Source: Halosolutus amylolyticus (lineage in GTDB: Archaea > Halobacteriota > Halobacteria > Halobacteriales > Natrialbaceae). From it: a stretch of 64,000 nt of DNA. A program made the position numbers and the translations under genes. The notes below the pieces were generated by a model that searched no databases, was not told the origin of the DNA, and saw nothing but the letters and a program-made list of their open reading frames with translations. The stretch's first letter is position 1, and every line of letters begins with the position of its first letter. Where the stretch lies: NCBI RefSeq assembly GCF_023566055.1, contig NZ_JALIQP010000002.1, positions 496,001 to 560,000 on the forward strand, written 5' to 3'. Below, piece after piece: positions 1 through 9,213 of this stretch.

Positions 1-1029
1 GCCGACGGCGCTCGAACTGCCGTCGGCGATCGCTTCGTCGGCCGACCCCGGCTCGGTGACGAACCAGTCGGGATGCTCCGCGTACAGCGTCGCGCCGTCT
101 TCGACGTAGAACGGCGCGAGCCAGAGTCCCGGCCGGTAGCCCGCCGACTCGACGTCGCTCGCGAGCGCGGCCATGTCGGAGAAGCCGTCGGCGATCGATC
201 GCCAGTCGCCGAACGCCTCCATGTACCCGTCGTCGAGCTGGACGACGTCGACCGGAATGCCCCACTCCCGAAGTTCCTGGAGGTTCTCGCGGACGTCGGC
301 CTCGGTGACGTCCGTGAAGTAGTGGTACCACGAACACCAGCCGGTCGGCACCGCGTCCGGCACCCGGGCGTCCATCTCCGCGCCGATCAGGTCGGCGAGG
401 GCGGTCAACCCCGCCTGAAGGTCCCGACCCGCGTCGATCCAGAGCGTCGGCACCGAGAGCGTCTCGCCCGGGTCGAGGGACCGCCCCTCGAACGGACAGA
501 CGGCGACCACCTCGTGAACGCCGTCCGCGTCGTCGACGACGTCGAACCGTGTACAGAACCGCTCGTGCTGGAGAAAGCCAATCGTCAGGGCTCGATCGCC
601 CTCGACGAAGCCGGTGAGGTAGCTACTGGTCCGGCGATCCTCGGGTGCCGCGAGGTCGACCATCATCGGCGCGTTGTCGGGGTCCTCGGCGGGGAACCGC
701 TCGCCGACCGGCAGGGTCCCCGTCGGCGACCACGACTGGTAGCCGTGACGGAAGACGCGCGCCTCGGCGCCGAAGGCGGCGTCACAGGTGAGCGAGAGCC
801 GATCGAGCGAGACCGGATCGTCGCCCTCGTTCGCGAGGGTGAGCGAAAGGGCGATTCCGCCCGCCCGGGCCGTCGTCGACACGTCGTCGATCGCGACCGT
901 CGTCGACCCCGGTGTGGCGGCGACGTCGAACCGCCCCGAGAGGAGTTCGCCGGAACTATCAGACAGAGAAAACGATCCGCCCGCCGGATCGCATCGAACC
1001 GTGCTGCCATCGGTCGATATCTCCTTCAT
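1..1029 (-). CDS. GH36 alpha-galactosidase, N-terminal 343 residues (runs off window)
   Basis: Retaining alpha-galactosidase (melibiase, glycoside hydrolase family 36) that removes terminal alpha-galactose from melibiose- or raffinose-type sugars. Reading back from an ATG at 1029 the frame stays open to base 1. The N-terminal part is the beta-sandwich with the family segment HGYQSWSPTG. The start of the TIM barrel follows with WCSWYHYFTDVTEADVREN and VDVVQLDDGYM, both hallmarks of the family. The catalytic Asp residues lie further on and are outside the window. There is no signal peptide, so action is probably cytosolic on imported sugars. It is divergent from the GH42 beta-galactosidase, 75 bp away, suggesting co-regulation. 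Family assignment is firm; exact substrate is inferred. Confidence 0.9.
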   Translation of the reverse strand, partial: MKEISTDGSTVRCDPAGGSFSLSDSSGELLSGRFDVAATPGSTTVAIDDVSTTARAGGIALSLTLANEGDDPVSLDRLSLTCDAAFGAEARVFRHGYQSWSPTGTLPVGERFPAEDPDNAPMMVDLAAPEDRRTSSYLTGFVEGDRALTIGFLQHERFCTRFDVVDDADGVHEVVAVCPFEGRSLDPGETLSVPTLWIDAGRDLQAGLTALADLIGAEMDARVPDAVPTGWCSWYHYFTDVTEADVRENLQELREWGIPVDVVQLDDGYMEAFGDWRSIADGFSDMAALASDVESAGYRPGLWLAPFYVEDGATLYAEHPDWFVTEPGSADEAIADGSSSAVG

Positions 1030-1104
1030 AAATGATACTCGAACTGGAGTTACAAATAGACTGCTATGAGAACCCTTAGGTAGCCCCGCTCTGTCCTGTG
1101 ATTC
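1030..1104. promoter_or_regulatory. Divergent promoter region between alpha- and beta-galactosidase genes
   Basis: The 75-bp spacer is clearly richer in A+T than the flanking genes. It must hold the promoters of both divergent glycosidase genes, with very short leaders. No palindrome stands out by eye. Confidence 0.5.
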
Positions 1105-3120
1105 ATGACTATCGGGGTATGTTACTTCCCGGAGCACTGGCCCCGGGAGCGATGGGAGCGAGACGTCGAAGAGATGGCCGCGGCCGGCATCGAGTACGTT
1201 CGCATGGCGGAGTTCTCGTGGGCCGTCCTCGAACCCGAACGCGGCGAGTTCGATTTCGAGTGGCTGGACGAGGCCGTCGAACTCGTGGGCGACCACGGCA
1301 TGCAGGCGGTGCTCTGTACGCCCACCGCGACGCCCCCGAAGTGGCTGGTCGACGAGCGACCCGAGATTCTGCAGGAAGAACCCGACGGCACCGTCCGGGA
1401 GCACGGCAGTCGCCGCCACTACTGTTTCAATTCCCGGTCCTACCGCGAGGAAACCGAACGGATCGTGACGAAACTGGCCGATCGGTACGCTGACGACCCC
1501 CACGTTGCGGGCTGGCAGACCGACAACGAGTTCGGCTGTCACCGCACCGTCCGCTGTTACTGTGACGACTGCGCCGACGCCTTCCGGGCGTGGCTCGCCG
1601 AGAAATACGGCTCGATCGAGGCGCTCAACGAGGCCTGGGGCAACGCCTTCTGGAGTCAGCGCTACACCGCCTTCGAGGAAGTCGATCCGCCGGGGCCGAC
1701 GCCCGCCGAACACCACCCCTCGCGACTGCTCGACTACGCCCGGTTCTCGAGCGATTCGGTCGTCGACTACAACCGGTTGCACGTGGACCTGCTCCGCGAG
1801 CGGAACCCGGACTGGTTCGTGACCCACAACTTCATGGGTCGGTTCCCGACGCTCGACGCCTACGCCGTCAGCGAGGACCTCGATCTGGTCTCGTGGGACT
1901 CCTATCCGACGGGGTTCGTCCAGGATCGACTCGAGGGGGAACCGACACCGGACCAGTTGCGGGCCGGCGACCCCGACCAGGTCGGCATGGACCACGACCT
2001 CTACCGGAGCGCGCTCGGTCGTCCCTTCTGGGTGATGGAACAGCAGCCGGGCGACGTCAACTGGCCGCCCCACTGTCCCCAGCCCGGCGAGGGCGCGATG
2101 CGGCTCTGGGCCCACCACGCGACCGGTCACGGTGCCGACGCCGTGCTGTATTTCCGCTGGCGGCGCTGTCTCGAGGGGCAGGAACAGTACCACGCCGGCC
2201 TCCGGAACGGGGACGGCTCGCCCGATCGGGGCTACCACGACGCCGCGCAGGCCGCCGAGGAACTCGCCACGATCGGCGACGTCGACCACGTCGACGCGCC
2301 CGTTGCCCTGCTGTTCGACTACGACGATCTATGGGCGCTGGACGAACAGCCCCACGCCCCCGATTTCGACTACTGGAGCCTGCTCGAGGCCTTCTACGGC
2401 GCGCTCCGTGCCCGCGGCGTGCAGGTCGACGTCGTCCACCCGAGCGCCGACCTCGCGGGGTACGACGCGGTCGTCGCGCCCGCACTCCACCTCGTCACCG
2501 CGGACCTGGCCGATCGGCTCACCGCCTACGTCGAGGCCGGCGGGGAACTCCTCCTCGGTCCCCGGACGGGCGTCAAGGACGCGTACAACAAACTCCGACC
2601 CGCGCCACAGCCGGGGCCGCTGGCCGACCTCGTGGGCGCGACGGTCGACCAGCACGAGTCGCTCCCGCCCCAGATCGAGACGCGGGTTCGGCGCGCGGGC
2701 GATCCGGACGACACCTACGCGTTCCGCACGTGGGCCGAGTGGCTCGACGCGGACGCCGCCAGCCCCCTGCTCACCTACGCGGGGGACGGCGTCGCGTCGG
2801 GGCGAACGGCGGCCGTCCGCAACGCGGTCGGCGACGGGAGCGCCGTCTACTGCGGCGTCTGGCCGGCGGCCGACCTCGCGGACGACCTCGTTCGGCCCCT
2901 CCTCGAACGCGCGGGTGTGTCCCACAGCGATCGGCTCCCCGACGGCCTCCGCGTCTGCGAGCGCGGCGGCTGGACGTGGGTGACGAACTTCTCGAGCGGT
3001 CGGTATCGCATCGCCGCCGGGGACGTCTCGTGGCTCGTCGGGGACGCGACCGTCGAGGCGTTCGACGTGGCGGTCGCCGACGACGGGATCGTCGACGGCC
3101 TCTCTGTCGATCGGCTCTAG
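1105..3120 (+). CDS. bgaH: GH42 beta-galactosidase
   Basis: Cytosolic beta-galactosidase of glycoside hydrolase family 42, 671 residues, about the length of the well-studied Haloferax BgaH enzyme. The TIM barrel begins directly (GVCYFPEHWPRERWERDVEE). The acid/base Glu is E142 in QTDNEFGC and the nucleophile Glu is E312 in WVMEQQPGDVNWP. Cysteines in HYCF and the following CHRTVRCYCDDC cluster match the structural zinc site of the family. A trimerisation domain (about 390-600) and a small C-terminal beta domain follow. No signal peptide is present. Start is the ATG 75 bp from the divergent GH36 start. Family and activity are secure; the preferred natural galactoside is not known. Confidence 0.95.
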   Translation: MTIGVCYFPEHWPRERWERDVEEMAAAGIEYVRMAEFSWAVLEPERGEFDFEWLDEAVELVGDHGMQAVLCTPTATPPKWLVDERPEILQEEPDGTVREHGSRRHYCFNSRSYREETERIVTKLADRYADDPHVAGWQTDNEFGCHRTVRCYCDDCADAFRAWLAEKYGSIEALNEAWGNAFWSQRYTAFEEVDPPGPTPAEHHPSRLLDYARFSSDSVVDYNRLHVDLLRERNPDWFVTHNFMGRFPTLDAYAVSEDLDLVSWDSYPTGFVQDRLEGEPTPDQLRAGDPDQVGMDHDLYRSALGRPFWVMEQQPGDVNWPPHCPQPGEGAMRLWAHHATGHGADAVLYFRWRRCLEGQEQYHAGLRNGDGSPDRGYHDAAQAAEELATIGDVDHVDAPVALLFDYDDLWALDEQPHAPDFDYWSLLEAFYGALRARGVQVDVVHPSADLAGYDAVVAPALHLVTADLADRLTAYVEAGGELLLGPRTGVKDAYNKLRPAPQPGPLADLVGATVDQHESLPPQIETRVRRAGDPDDTYAFRTWAEWLDADAASPLLTYAGDGVASGRTAAVRNAVGDGSAVYCGVWPAADLADDLVRPLLERAGVSHSDRLPDGLRVCERGGWTWVTNFSSGRYRIAAGDVSWLVGDATVEAFDVAVADDGIVDGLSVDRL

Positions 3121-3126
3121 AACCCG

Positions 3127-3282
3127 CTAGCGCTCGATCGGTCGGGGACGGTCCGACAGGATCCAGGCACCGCCGGTCGCCGGATGGCCGATCATCGCCA
3201 CGGTCACGGAGCCGACCGTGTACTCTTCGTACAGTTCTTCGATCACCGGATACTCCGCCGGCGGTGGATTCACACGCCCCAT
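3127..3282 (-). CDS. Small acidic haloarchaeal protein (51 aa), coupled to HalOD1 gene
   Basis: A 51-residue protein with start ATG at 3282 and stop TAG at 3127-3129. Its start overlaps the stop of the upstream HalOD1 gene in the form TGATG, a classic translational-coupling arrangement. The sequence has an acidic first half and a beta-rich second half ending GGAWILSD, followed by a basic/proline tail. This resembles the very short DUF7331-like proteins of haloarchaea that carry a W-I-x-S-D ending; that family assignment is from memory. Function unknown. Easily missed because of its size; the coupling and sensible composition support it being real. Confidence 0.65.
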   Translation of the reverse strand: MGRVNPPPAEYPVIEELYEEYTVGSVTVAMIGHPATGGAWILSDRPRPIER

Positions 3283-3578
3283 CAGCCGAGACTGCGTTCG
3301 GGGTCGTCGCCCGGGTCGTAGCCGACGCCGTCGATCGAAACTCGTCCGCCGCTCCGCACCTGTACTGTGTGGTCCGCGTACTCGAACGACACCCTGAGGT
3401 CGGTCGCGGGGTCGGCATCGAAGAGTCGATCGAGCGCTTCGGGGTCGACGACGTCGTAGAGCGGTAGTTCGAGTTCGTCCGGCGAAACGCGTTGCGCAGT
3501 CGACACTGCCTCGATGATCCGCATACTCGTTCGGTCGTCAGCATCGGCCAGCCGGCTGAGCCCGTTGTTGTGAGCCAT
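3282..3578 (-). CDS. HalOD1 domain protein (halobacterial output domain)
   Basis: 98-residue single-domain protein of the HalOD1 type, an output domain found alone or fused to response-regulator and PAS proteins in haloarchaea. Visible signature: IIEAVSTAQRVSPDELELP, then PLYDVVDPEALDRLF, then VSFEYADHTVQVRSGGRVSI. The ATG at 3578 is preferred to a GTG six bases upstream. It is divergent from the large PAS/GAF regulator and overlaps the 51-aa gene downstream by one base, so the two are co-translated. The molecular role of HalOD1 is not established; a signalling or DNA/protein-binding role is usually inferred. Confidence 0.85.
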   Translation of the reverse strand: MAHNNGLSRLADADDRTSMRIIEAVSTAQRVSPDELELPLYDVVDPEALDRLFDADPATDLRVSFEYADHTVQVRSGGRVSIDGVGYDPGDDPERSLG

Positions 3579-3617
3579 TACCACACCGAAGGACGACGGG
3601 GGAAAAGTCGCTACCTG

Positions 3618-3658
3618 TTACGTGTATTCACCCGCAGATGAATGGGTATTACGTGTAT
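3618..3658. repeat. Two direct copies of TTACGTGTAT in divergent intergenic region
   Basis: The 10-mer TTACGTGTAT occurs at 3618-3627 and again at 3649-3658, 31 bp apart (about three helical turns). It lies between the HalOD1 gene and the divergent bat-type regulator. The spacing suits a paired operator. No known site is recognised. Confidence 0.45.
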
Positions 3659-3681
3659 AGCCCCGGTCGCCGTATCGAGCG

Positions 3682-6624
3682 ATGCGTGTTCCAACGCGCG
3701 ACCGGATCGGCGACCAGTTTATGCCTGCTGTCGACCTACGGACCGCGATGACACCGGACCACGAGGCTCCGGCCCAGGTTCGCCGCTGGCACACGTTGTA
3801 CAAACGCGAACAGGAACTCGGCCGCCAGAAGACCTACACGAACGACATCCTGAACGCGCTCGACGACGTTTTCTACGTACTCGACGCGAACGGTGATCTC
3901 GAGCGCTGGAACGATCGGTTGACCGAGGTAACCGGCTACACCGATCGTGAGGTCGCGTCGATGAACGCGCTCGAATTTTTCGACGAAGCAGATACGCAGC
4001 GGGTTGGGGACGCGCTCGAGAAGACGATCGACGAGGGGCGGAACCGACTGGCGGTCGATCTCCTGACGAAAGCGGGAACGCCGATCCCGTTCGAATTCAT
4101 CGGCGTCACACTCGCGGACGTAGACGGCCGCCCGGTCGTCGCCGGGATCGGCCGCGACGTGAGCGAGCGCAAACGCCTCGAATCGCAACTCCGAACCGAG
4201 AAGGAGCACTTCCGGGCGGCGCTCGAGAACTCGCCGATGGTCGCGTTCAGACAGGATACCGACCTTCGGTACACGTGGATCGGTAACGCACATCCCGACT
4301 TCCGCCCCGAAGACGTGCTCGGGAAACGGGACGACGAGTTGCTGCCGGCGGCCGCAGCCGAGACGATCACGGCACCGAAACGGCGGGTGCTGGAGACGGG
4401 GACCGGCGTTCGCGAGGTGGTGACCTACGAGGTGCCGAGCGGCACGGTCACCTACGATCTGACCATCGACCCACTGCGAGACGAGTCGGGTGCGATCGTG
4501 GGCGTGACCGGTGCCGCGCTGGACGTCACCGATCGCCAGGAGCGCGAACAGGTGCTCGAGCGAACCAGCGATCTGCTCGAACAGACCCAGCAGATCGCTG
4601 GCGTCGGCGGCTGGGAACTCGATCTCCAGACGGAGCCGCCCTACAGCGGGATGTGGACGGACGAACTCTACCGGATTCACGACCTGCCGCTCGACGCGGA
4701 CCACGACATGGAGCGTGGCATCGAGTTCTACCATCCGGACGATCGGGAACGGGTCCGGACGGCGATCACCCGGGCGATCGAGGACGGCGAGCGCTACGAT
4801 CTCGAGGCCCGGCTGATCACGGCGGCCGAGGACGTCCGCTGGGTGCGGACGATCGGGACGCCCGTGCTCGACGGCGATCGTATCGTCGCCGTTCGCGGGT
4901 CGCTCCAGGACATCACCTCGCAAAAGCACCACGAGATAGCCCTGCAGTCGCTCCACGACGCGACGCGCGGCCTGCTCCACACGGAGTCGAAAGCCGACAC
5001 CGCTACGCTCGTGGTCGACGTCGCGACGGACGTCCTCGACATCCCCGGCGTCGCGATGTATCTGCTCGATACCGGCACGAACGAGTTCGATCCAGTCGTG
5101 ACGACGCCGGGGTTCGACGAGCGCTGTGACGAGCCGTCGCCGATCGCGATCGGCGACGAGGACTCGCCCGTCTGGAACGCGTTCGCCTCCGGTACCGGGT
5201 CCGTGCTCGACGTGCCGATCCCCTCCGGCGAGTCGTCCCCCTTCGGCGACGAGGGCGATAGCGCGCTCCTGGTACCGATCGGGGATCACGGCGTCTTTGT
5301 CGCCGTTTCGGACGACCTCGCCGTCGACGATGCGACTCGACGGCTGGTCGAGACGCTCGTCGCGACGGCGGTCGCGGCGTTCGATCGCCTGCGAAGCGAG
5401 ACGAGCCTCGAGCAACGCGACGCGGAACTCGAGGCGCGAAACGAGACCCTCACGCGGCAGGTCGCGATCAACGAACTACTGCGAACGATCGATCGGTCGC
5501 TGGTCAGGGCGACGACCCGGGACGGGATCGAAGCGGCCGTCTGCGAACAGCTGGTCGAGAGCGACGGGATCGAGTTCGCCTGGATCGGCGACCTCGAGTC
5601 GAACGGTCGGGAACTGGTCGCACGAACGTGGCACGGGTCCACGCTGAACTACCTCGACGCGATCGCGGTCGACGGGCGCGTGCCGATCGACGAACCGGCC
5701 TGGCAGACCGCCCGGACCGGCGAGACGACCGTCGTCTCGAACGTCGTCGAGGGGATGCGGGACGAGCCCTGGCGAGGGACGGCCCTCTCGTTCGGATTCC
5801 AGTCGATCGTCGTCGTTCCGCTGGTGTACGACGAGTACTCCTACGGCGTCCTGGCGGTGTACACCACCGAACAGTCGGCCATCAGCGACCTCGAACGAAC
5901 CGTCTTCGAAGAACTCGGGGAGACGATCGCCAGTTCGATAAACGCGGTCGAGACCCGACGGGGGCTTCACTCGAGTACCGCACTCCGGCTGAAACTGCGA
6001 TTCACCGACGCCGACTCGTTCATGATGCAACTCGCTCGCGACGCGAACGCCCGCGTCCGGTACGACGGACTCGTCGCGGCTTCGGACGACGAGACGCAGC
6101 TATTCGTGACCGTAACCGGGGCGTCGCCGCCGACGATCGAGGCCATCCTGGACGACCTGGTTTCGGTCACGGACCACCGGTGCATCAGTTCGGTCGACGG
6201 CGACCATCGATTCGAAATCCGGGCGAAAGGGCCGGTCGTTGCGGCGAAACTCGTTCGCCACGGGGGCAGCCCCCAGTCGATCGTCGCTGTTCCCGGCGGA
6301 GCCGAGGTCGTGGTCGAGGTCCCGCTCGAGACCGACGTCCGGGAGTTCGTCGAGATGCTCGGCGAACAGTTCCCGACCGTGGAACTCGTCTCCCGGCAGG
6401 ACGTCGAGCGATCGACGAACACCGAACGGGAACTCGTCGACTCGCTGAGCGATCGCCAGCAGGAGGTGCTGAACGCGGCCTACTTCGGCGGCTTCTTCGA
6501 GTGGCCCCGGGAGAGCACGGGCGAGGAAATCGCCGAGATGCTCGGCGTGTCACAGCCGACCGTCAATCGACACCTCCGACTCGGCCAGAAAGCGCTGTTG
6601 CGCCGGCTGTTCGGCGATCGATAG
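3682..6624 (+). CDS. Multi-PAS/GAF bacterio-opsin activator-type transcriptional regulator (HTH_10)
   Basis: Large one-component sensor-regulator (980 aa from 3682; in-frame ATGs at 3721 and 3748 are credible alternative starts). Order: three PAS-type sensor segments (about 50-165, 175-285, 295-420, with linkers of the GIGRDVSERKRLE and LQDITSQKHHE kind), a GAF-like region (about 430-565), a short coiled coil, a second GAF domain (about 590-745), the BAT/HTH_10-associated domain (about 755-900) and a C-terminal HTH_10 domain (SDRQQEVLNAAYFGGFFEWP, then EIAEMLGVSQPTVNRHLRLG). There is no histidine kinase or receiver domain, so signal should pass directly to DNA binding. Divergent from the HalOD1 pair; superoxide dismutase follows 95 bp downstream. 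The signal is unknown; redox or light is common for this family. Confidence 0.9.
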   Translation: MRVPTRDRIGDQFMPAVDLRTAMTPDHEAPAQVRRWHTLYKREQELGRQKTYTNDILNALDDVFYVLDANGDLERWNDRLTEVTGYTDREVASMNALEFFDEADTQRVGDALEKTIDEGRNRLAVDLLTKAGTPIPFEFIGVTLADVDGRPVVAGIGRDVSERKRLESQLRTEKEHFRAALENSPMVAFRQDTDLRYTWIGNAHPDFRPEDVLGKRDDELLPAAAAETITAPKRRVLETGTGVREVVTYEVPSGTVTYDLTIDPLRDESGAIVGVTGAALDVTDRQEREQVLERTSDLLEQTQQIAGVGGWELDLQTEPPYSGMWTDELYRIHDLPLDADHDMERGIEFYHPDDRERVRTAITRAIEDGERYDLEARLITAAEDVRWVRTIGTPVLDGDRIVAVRGSLQDITSQKHHEIALQSLHDATRGLLHTESKADTATLVVDVATDVLDIPGVAMYLLDTGTNEFDPVVTTPGFDERCDEPSPIAIGDEDSPVWNAFASGTGSVLDVPIPSGESSPFGDEGDSALLVPIGDHGVFVAVSDDLAVDDATRRLVETLVATAVAAFDRLRSETSLEQRDAELEARNETLTRQVAINELLRTIDRSLVRATTRDGIEAAVCEQLVESDGIEFAWIGDLESNGRELVARTWHGSTLNYLDAIAVDGRVPIDEPAWQTARTGETTVVSNVVEGMRDEPWRGTALSFGFQSIVVVPLVYDEYSYGVLAVYTTEQSAISDLERTVFEELGETIASSINAVETRRGLHSSTALRLKLRFTDADSFMMQLARDANARVRYDGLVAASDDETQLFVTVTGASPPTIEAILDDLVSVTDHRCISSVDGDHRFEIRAKGPVVAAKLVRHGGSPQSIVAVPGGAEVVVEVPLETDVREFVEMLGEQFPTVELVSRQDVERSTNTERELVDSLSDRQQEVLNAAYFGGFFEWPRESTGEEIAEMLGVSQPTVNRHLRLGQKALLRRLFGDR

Positions 6625-6718
6625 TGTACCGCGAAACGTACGTTCGAGGATACAAAACTGAATTTCAGGAAATCCTTATTCTCCGCTGGCGCCTGCAATC
6701 CTACCGGCGATCGAATCC

Positions 6719-7321
6719 ATGACACGCTACGAACTACCGCCGCTGCCGTACGACTACGACGCGCTCGAACCGCACATCTCCGAACAGGTGCTCACCTGGC
6801 ACCACGACACGCACCACCAGGGTTACGTCGACGGCTGGAACAGCGCGGAGGAAACGCTGGCCGCGAACCGCGAAGAAGGGGACTTCTCCTCGTCCGCCGG
6901 CGCGATCCGCGACGTCACGCACAACGGCTCGGGTCACGTCCTCCACGACCTGTTCTGGCGGAACATGAACCCCGACGGCGGCGACGAGCCGACCGGCGCG
7001 CTCGCCGACCGCATCGAGGAGGATTTCGGCTCCTACGGGGCCTGGAAGGGCGAGTTCGAGGCCGCCGCGTCCGCGGCCGGCGGCTGGGCGCTGCTCGTCT
7101 ACGACAGTTTCTCCAACCGGCTCCGCAACGTCGTGGTCGACAAGCACGACCAGGGCGCGCTCTGGGGCTCGCACCCGGTGCTCGCGCTGGACGTCTGGGA
7201 GCACTCCTACTACCACGATTACGGACCCGACCGCGGCGACTTCGTCGACAACTTCTTCGAGGTCGTCGACTGGGAGGAGCCGTCCGCTCGCTACGAGCGG
7301 GCCGTCGATCGCTTCGAATAG
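6719..7321 (+). CDS. sod: Superoxide dismutase, Fe/Mn family
   Basis: Cytosolic Fe/Mn superoxide dismutase, 200 residues, typical length. Metal ligands by motif are H28 (WHHDTHH), H76 (VLHDLFW), D158 and H162 (ALDVWEHSYYHDYG). The conserved WEH-YY ending is complete. Haloarchaeal enzymes of this group usually use manganese; the metal cannot be decided from sequence alone. It follows the large sensory regulator in the same direction with its own 94-bp spacer, which contains an A+T-rich promoter-like stretch. Control by that regulator is possible but only inferred. Confidence 0.97.
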   Translation: MTRYELPPLPYDYDALEPHISEQVLTWHHDTHHQGYVDGWNSAEETLAANREEGDFSSSAGAIRDVTHNGSGHVLHDLFWRNMNPDGGDEPTGALADRIEEDFGSYGAWKGEFEAAASAAGGWALLVYDSFSNRLRNVVVDKHDQGALWGSHPVLALDVWEHSYYHDYGPDRGDFVDNFFEVVDWEEPSARYERAVDRFE

Positions 7322-7566
7322 ACCGCCTGGCCGTCTCGACGCCGTGGGCATCCGTGGGCAATTTCGTCGAGACGCGTTCGGAATCCGATTTCGTTTTCGA
7401 GGGACGTCGGGGCCGCTCGCGGTGAACGGCCGTAACGGAGTGCGTTTTGGACGGGATCTCCCAGACCGTCCGATCGATCCGAATCGACAGCGTGGCAGTG
7501 TCCGAACTCGCTCGACGACGCGGACGTCGCACCGAATCGTTCGACGCCGCGAATGGCGCGCTGTCG

Positions 7567-8346
7567 TCACACGGCGTCCAGAAACGCCGCCCCTCGATCG
7601 ATCGAGACCGTCGGATCCGTCGGATCGTCGTGTTCGTAGATCAGCCACTCCGCGTCGACGGCCGCGGCCGCCTCGGCACAGGCCCTCATGTCGACGTCGC
7701 CCCGTCCGATATCGACGAACTCGACGGCGTCCGAGTCGGCCGCGACCGGCGCGGACGCCCCACCGGCGGTGATGTCTTTCATGTGAACCTGGGACAGCCG
7801 ATCGCCGAGATCGTGGATCCGATCGGCGGGATCGTCGCCGCCGACGAGCGCCCACCCCACATCGAGTTCGACGCCGACCCCCGTTCGCGCGAGGAATCGA
7901 TCGAACGCCAGTTCGCCGTCGAGAGGGACGTACTCGTGGGCGTGATTGTGGTAGTGGAGGGCGAGTTCTGCGGCATCGAGGTCGGCCGCGAGGTCATCGA
8001 GGTCGGCCGCGGCCGCGTCGACCGCCGTGGTCGATTCGAACCGCGACGGGTCCAGCCACGGGACGACGACGCCATCGATGTCGAACGGTTCGTACGCCGA
8101 GAGAACCCGCTCGCGATCGTCCCGAAGCGCCTCGAACCCGACGTGTGGCGGCGTCGCCCCGAGGTCGCGGTCGGCGAGCGCGTCCGCGATCGCTCCCGGG
8201 TCGGCCTCGGCGGCGATCGGGCTGTACGGGCCGGCGAACTGGACGCCGTCGTAGCCGGCGGCGGCGACCCGGTCGAGGACGTCGGTGAGCGATTCGTCGA
8301 GGGCGCGCACGCTGTAGAGGTTGATCGCGGTCTTCGGCGTCGACAT
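7567..8346 (-). CDS. Sugar phosphate isomerase/epimerase (xylose isomerase-like TIM barrel)
   Basis: 259-residue TIM-barrel protein of the AP endonuclease 2 / xylose isomerase-like superfamily. It starts INLYSVRALDESLTDVLDRV and has the metal-site segments ALHYHNHAHEY (about 136-146), VGVELDVGWALVGGDDP (about 161-177) and QVHMKDI (about 188-194). The family includes sugar and hydroxypyruvate isomerases and inositol-cycle enzymes; the substrate cannot be told. The gene ends the minus-strand galactoside operon, 26 bp after the SDR, so a role in a sugar intermediate is likely. Confidence 0.8.
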   Translation of the reverse strand: MSTPKTAINLYSVRALDESLTDVLDRVAAAGYDGVQFAGPYSPIAAEADPGAIADALADRDLGATPPHVGFEALRDDRERVLSAYEPFDIDGVVVPWLDPSRFESTTAVDAAAADLDDLAADLDAAELALHYHNHAHEYVPLDGELAFDRFLARTGVGVELDVGWALVGGDDPADRIHDLGDRLSQVHMKDITAGGASAPVAADSDAVEFVDIGRGDVDMRACAEAAAAVDAEWLIYEHDDPTDPTVSIDRGAAFLDAV

Positions 8347-8372
8347 GGCGAAGAATCGTGGGGCCGGCGACT

Positions 8373-9197
8373 TCAGTCCTCCCGTGCGCGGTAGTCGGGA
8401 AGCGTGTCGTCCTGCATCACTGCGCCGCGCCCGCCGTCGACCAGTAGCGACGTGCCGGTGACGAACGCGGCGTCCGGGCTCGCGAGGAAGGAGACGGCCC
8501 CGGCGACGTCGGCCGGAACGCCGATCCGACCGGTCGGGTGGATCGATTCGACCTCGGCGAGACGCCCCTCCGGGAGTTCCTCGCGGGTCCGCTCGACCTC
8601 GACCCAGCCGGGCGCGACGGTGTTCACGCGGACCGACGGCCCGACGTCGAGCGCCATCGCCCGCGTCATCCCGTTGATCCCGGCCTTCACCGCGTTGTAC
8701 GGAAAGTGCGCGGGCATCGTCGAGTAGGCGTGGTTCGAGGAGACGTTGACGATCGCCCCCCGGTCCATGTGCTCGAGCGTCGCTCTGGCCGCGAGCCAGT
8801 AGGCCCGGAAGTCCGTCTCGAGGACGAAGTCCCAGTCCTCGATGGTGGCCTCGTCCGCGGCCGTCTCGGTCTGGACCGCGGCGTTGTTCACGAGGACGTC
8901 GATCCCGCCGAACTCGTCGGCGGTGGCTTCGGCGAGCGCGGCGATGTCCTCCGGGTCGCGCATGTCCGCCCGGACGAACGTCGCCTCGCCCGCGCCGATC
9001 CCGTCCGTAATCTCGTCGGCGACGGCCTCGCCCGCGTCCGCGGTTCGACCGGAGATCACGACGTTCGCGCCCTCCGCGGCGAGCCGTTTCGCGACGCCCG
9101 CGCCGATACCGCGGGTCGATCCGGTGACGATCGCCGTCTGCCCCTCGAACCGGCCGGGGACGGCGTGCTCGATCGGCGAGTCCGGCCGGCGCGTCAT
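8373..9197 (-). CDS. SDR family oxidoreductase (candidate galactose/sugar dehydrogenase)
   Basis: Classical short-chain dehydrogenase/reductase, 274 residues from ATG 9197. Rossmann motif TGSTRGIGAG near residue 23, NNAA near 100, active-site YNAVK near 176, and a C-terminal FVTGTSLLVDGG. The frame is open further upstream, but that extension is arginine/threonine-rich out-of-frame translation of the neighbouring dgoD gene and is not part of the protein. It is located between the sugar isomerase-like gene and D-galactonate dehydratase (17 bp from the latter). This suggests it oxidises galactose, or a related aldose or sugar acid, with NAD(P); that substrate is inferred from context only. Confidence 0.85.
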   Translation of the reverse strand: MTRRPDSPIEHAVPGRFEGQTAIVTGSTRGIGAGVAKRLAAEGANVVISGRTADAGEAVADEITDGIGAGEATFVRADMRDPEDIAALAEATADEFGGIDVLVNNAAVQTETAADEATIEDWDFVLETDFRAYWLAARATLEHMDRGAIVNVSSNHAYSTMPAHFPYNAVKAGINGMTRAMALDVGPSVRVNTVAPGWVEVERTREELPEGRLAEVESIHPTGRIGVPADVAGAVSFLASPDAAFVTGTSLLVDGGRGAVMQDDTLPDYRARED

Positions 9198-9213
9198 CGA
9201 TGGCCCTCCATCG

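Noticed and set aside
3736-5415. Long minus-strand open frame inside the PAS/GAF regulator gene
   Set aside because: It is antisense to a protein with clear domains, rich in Arg/His/Val as expected of codon-phase shadows in GC-rich DNA, and has no recognisable motif.
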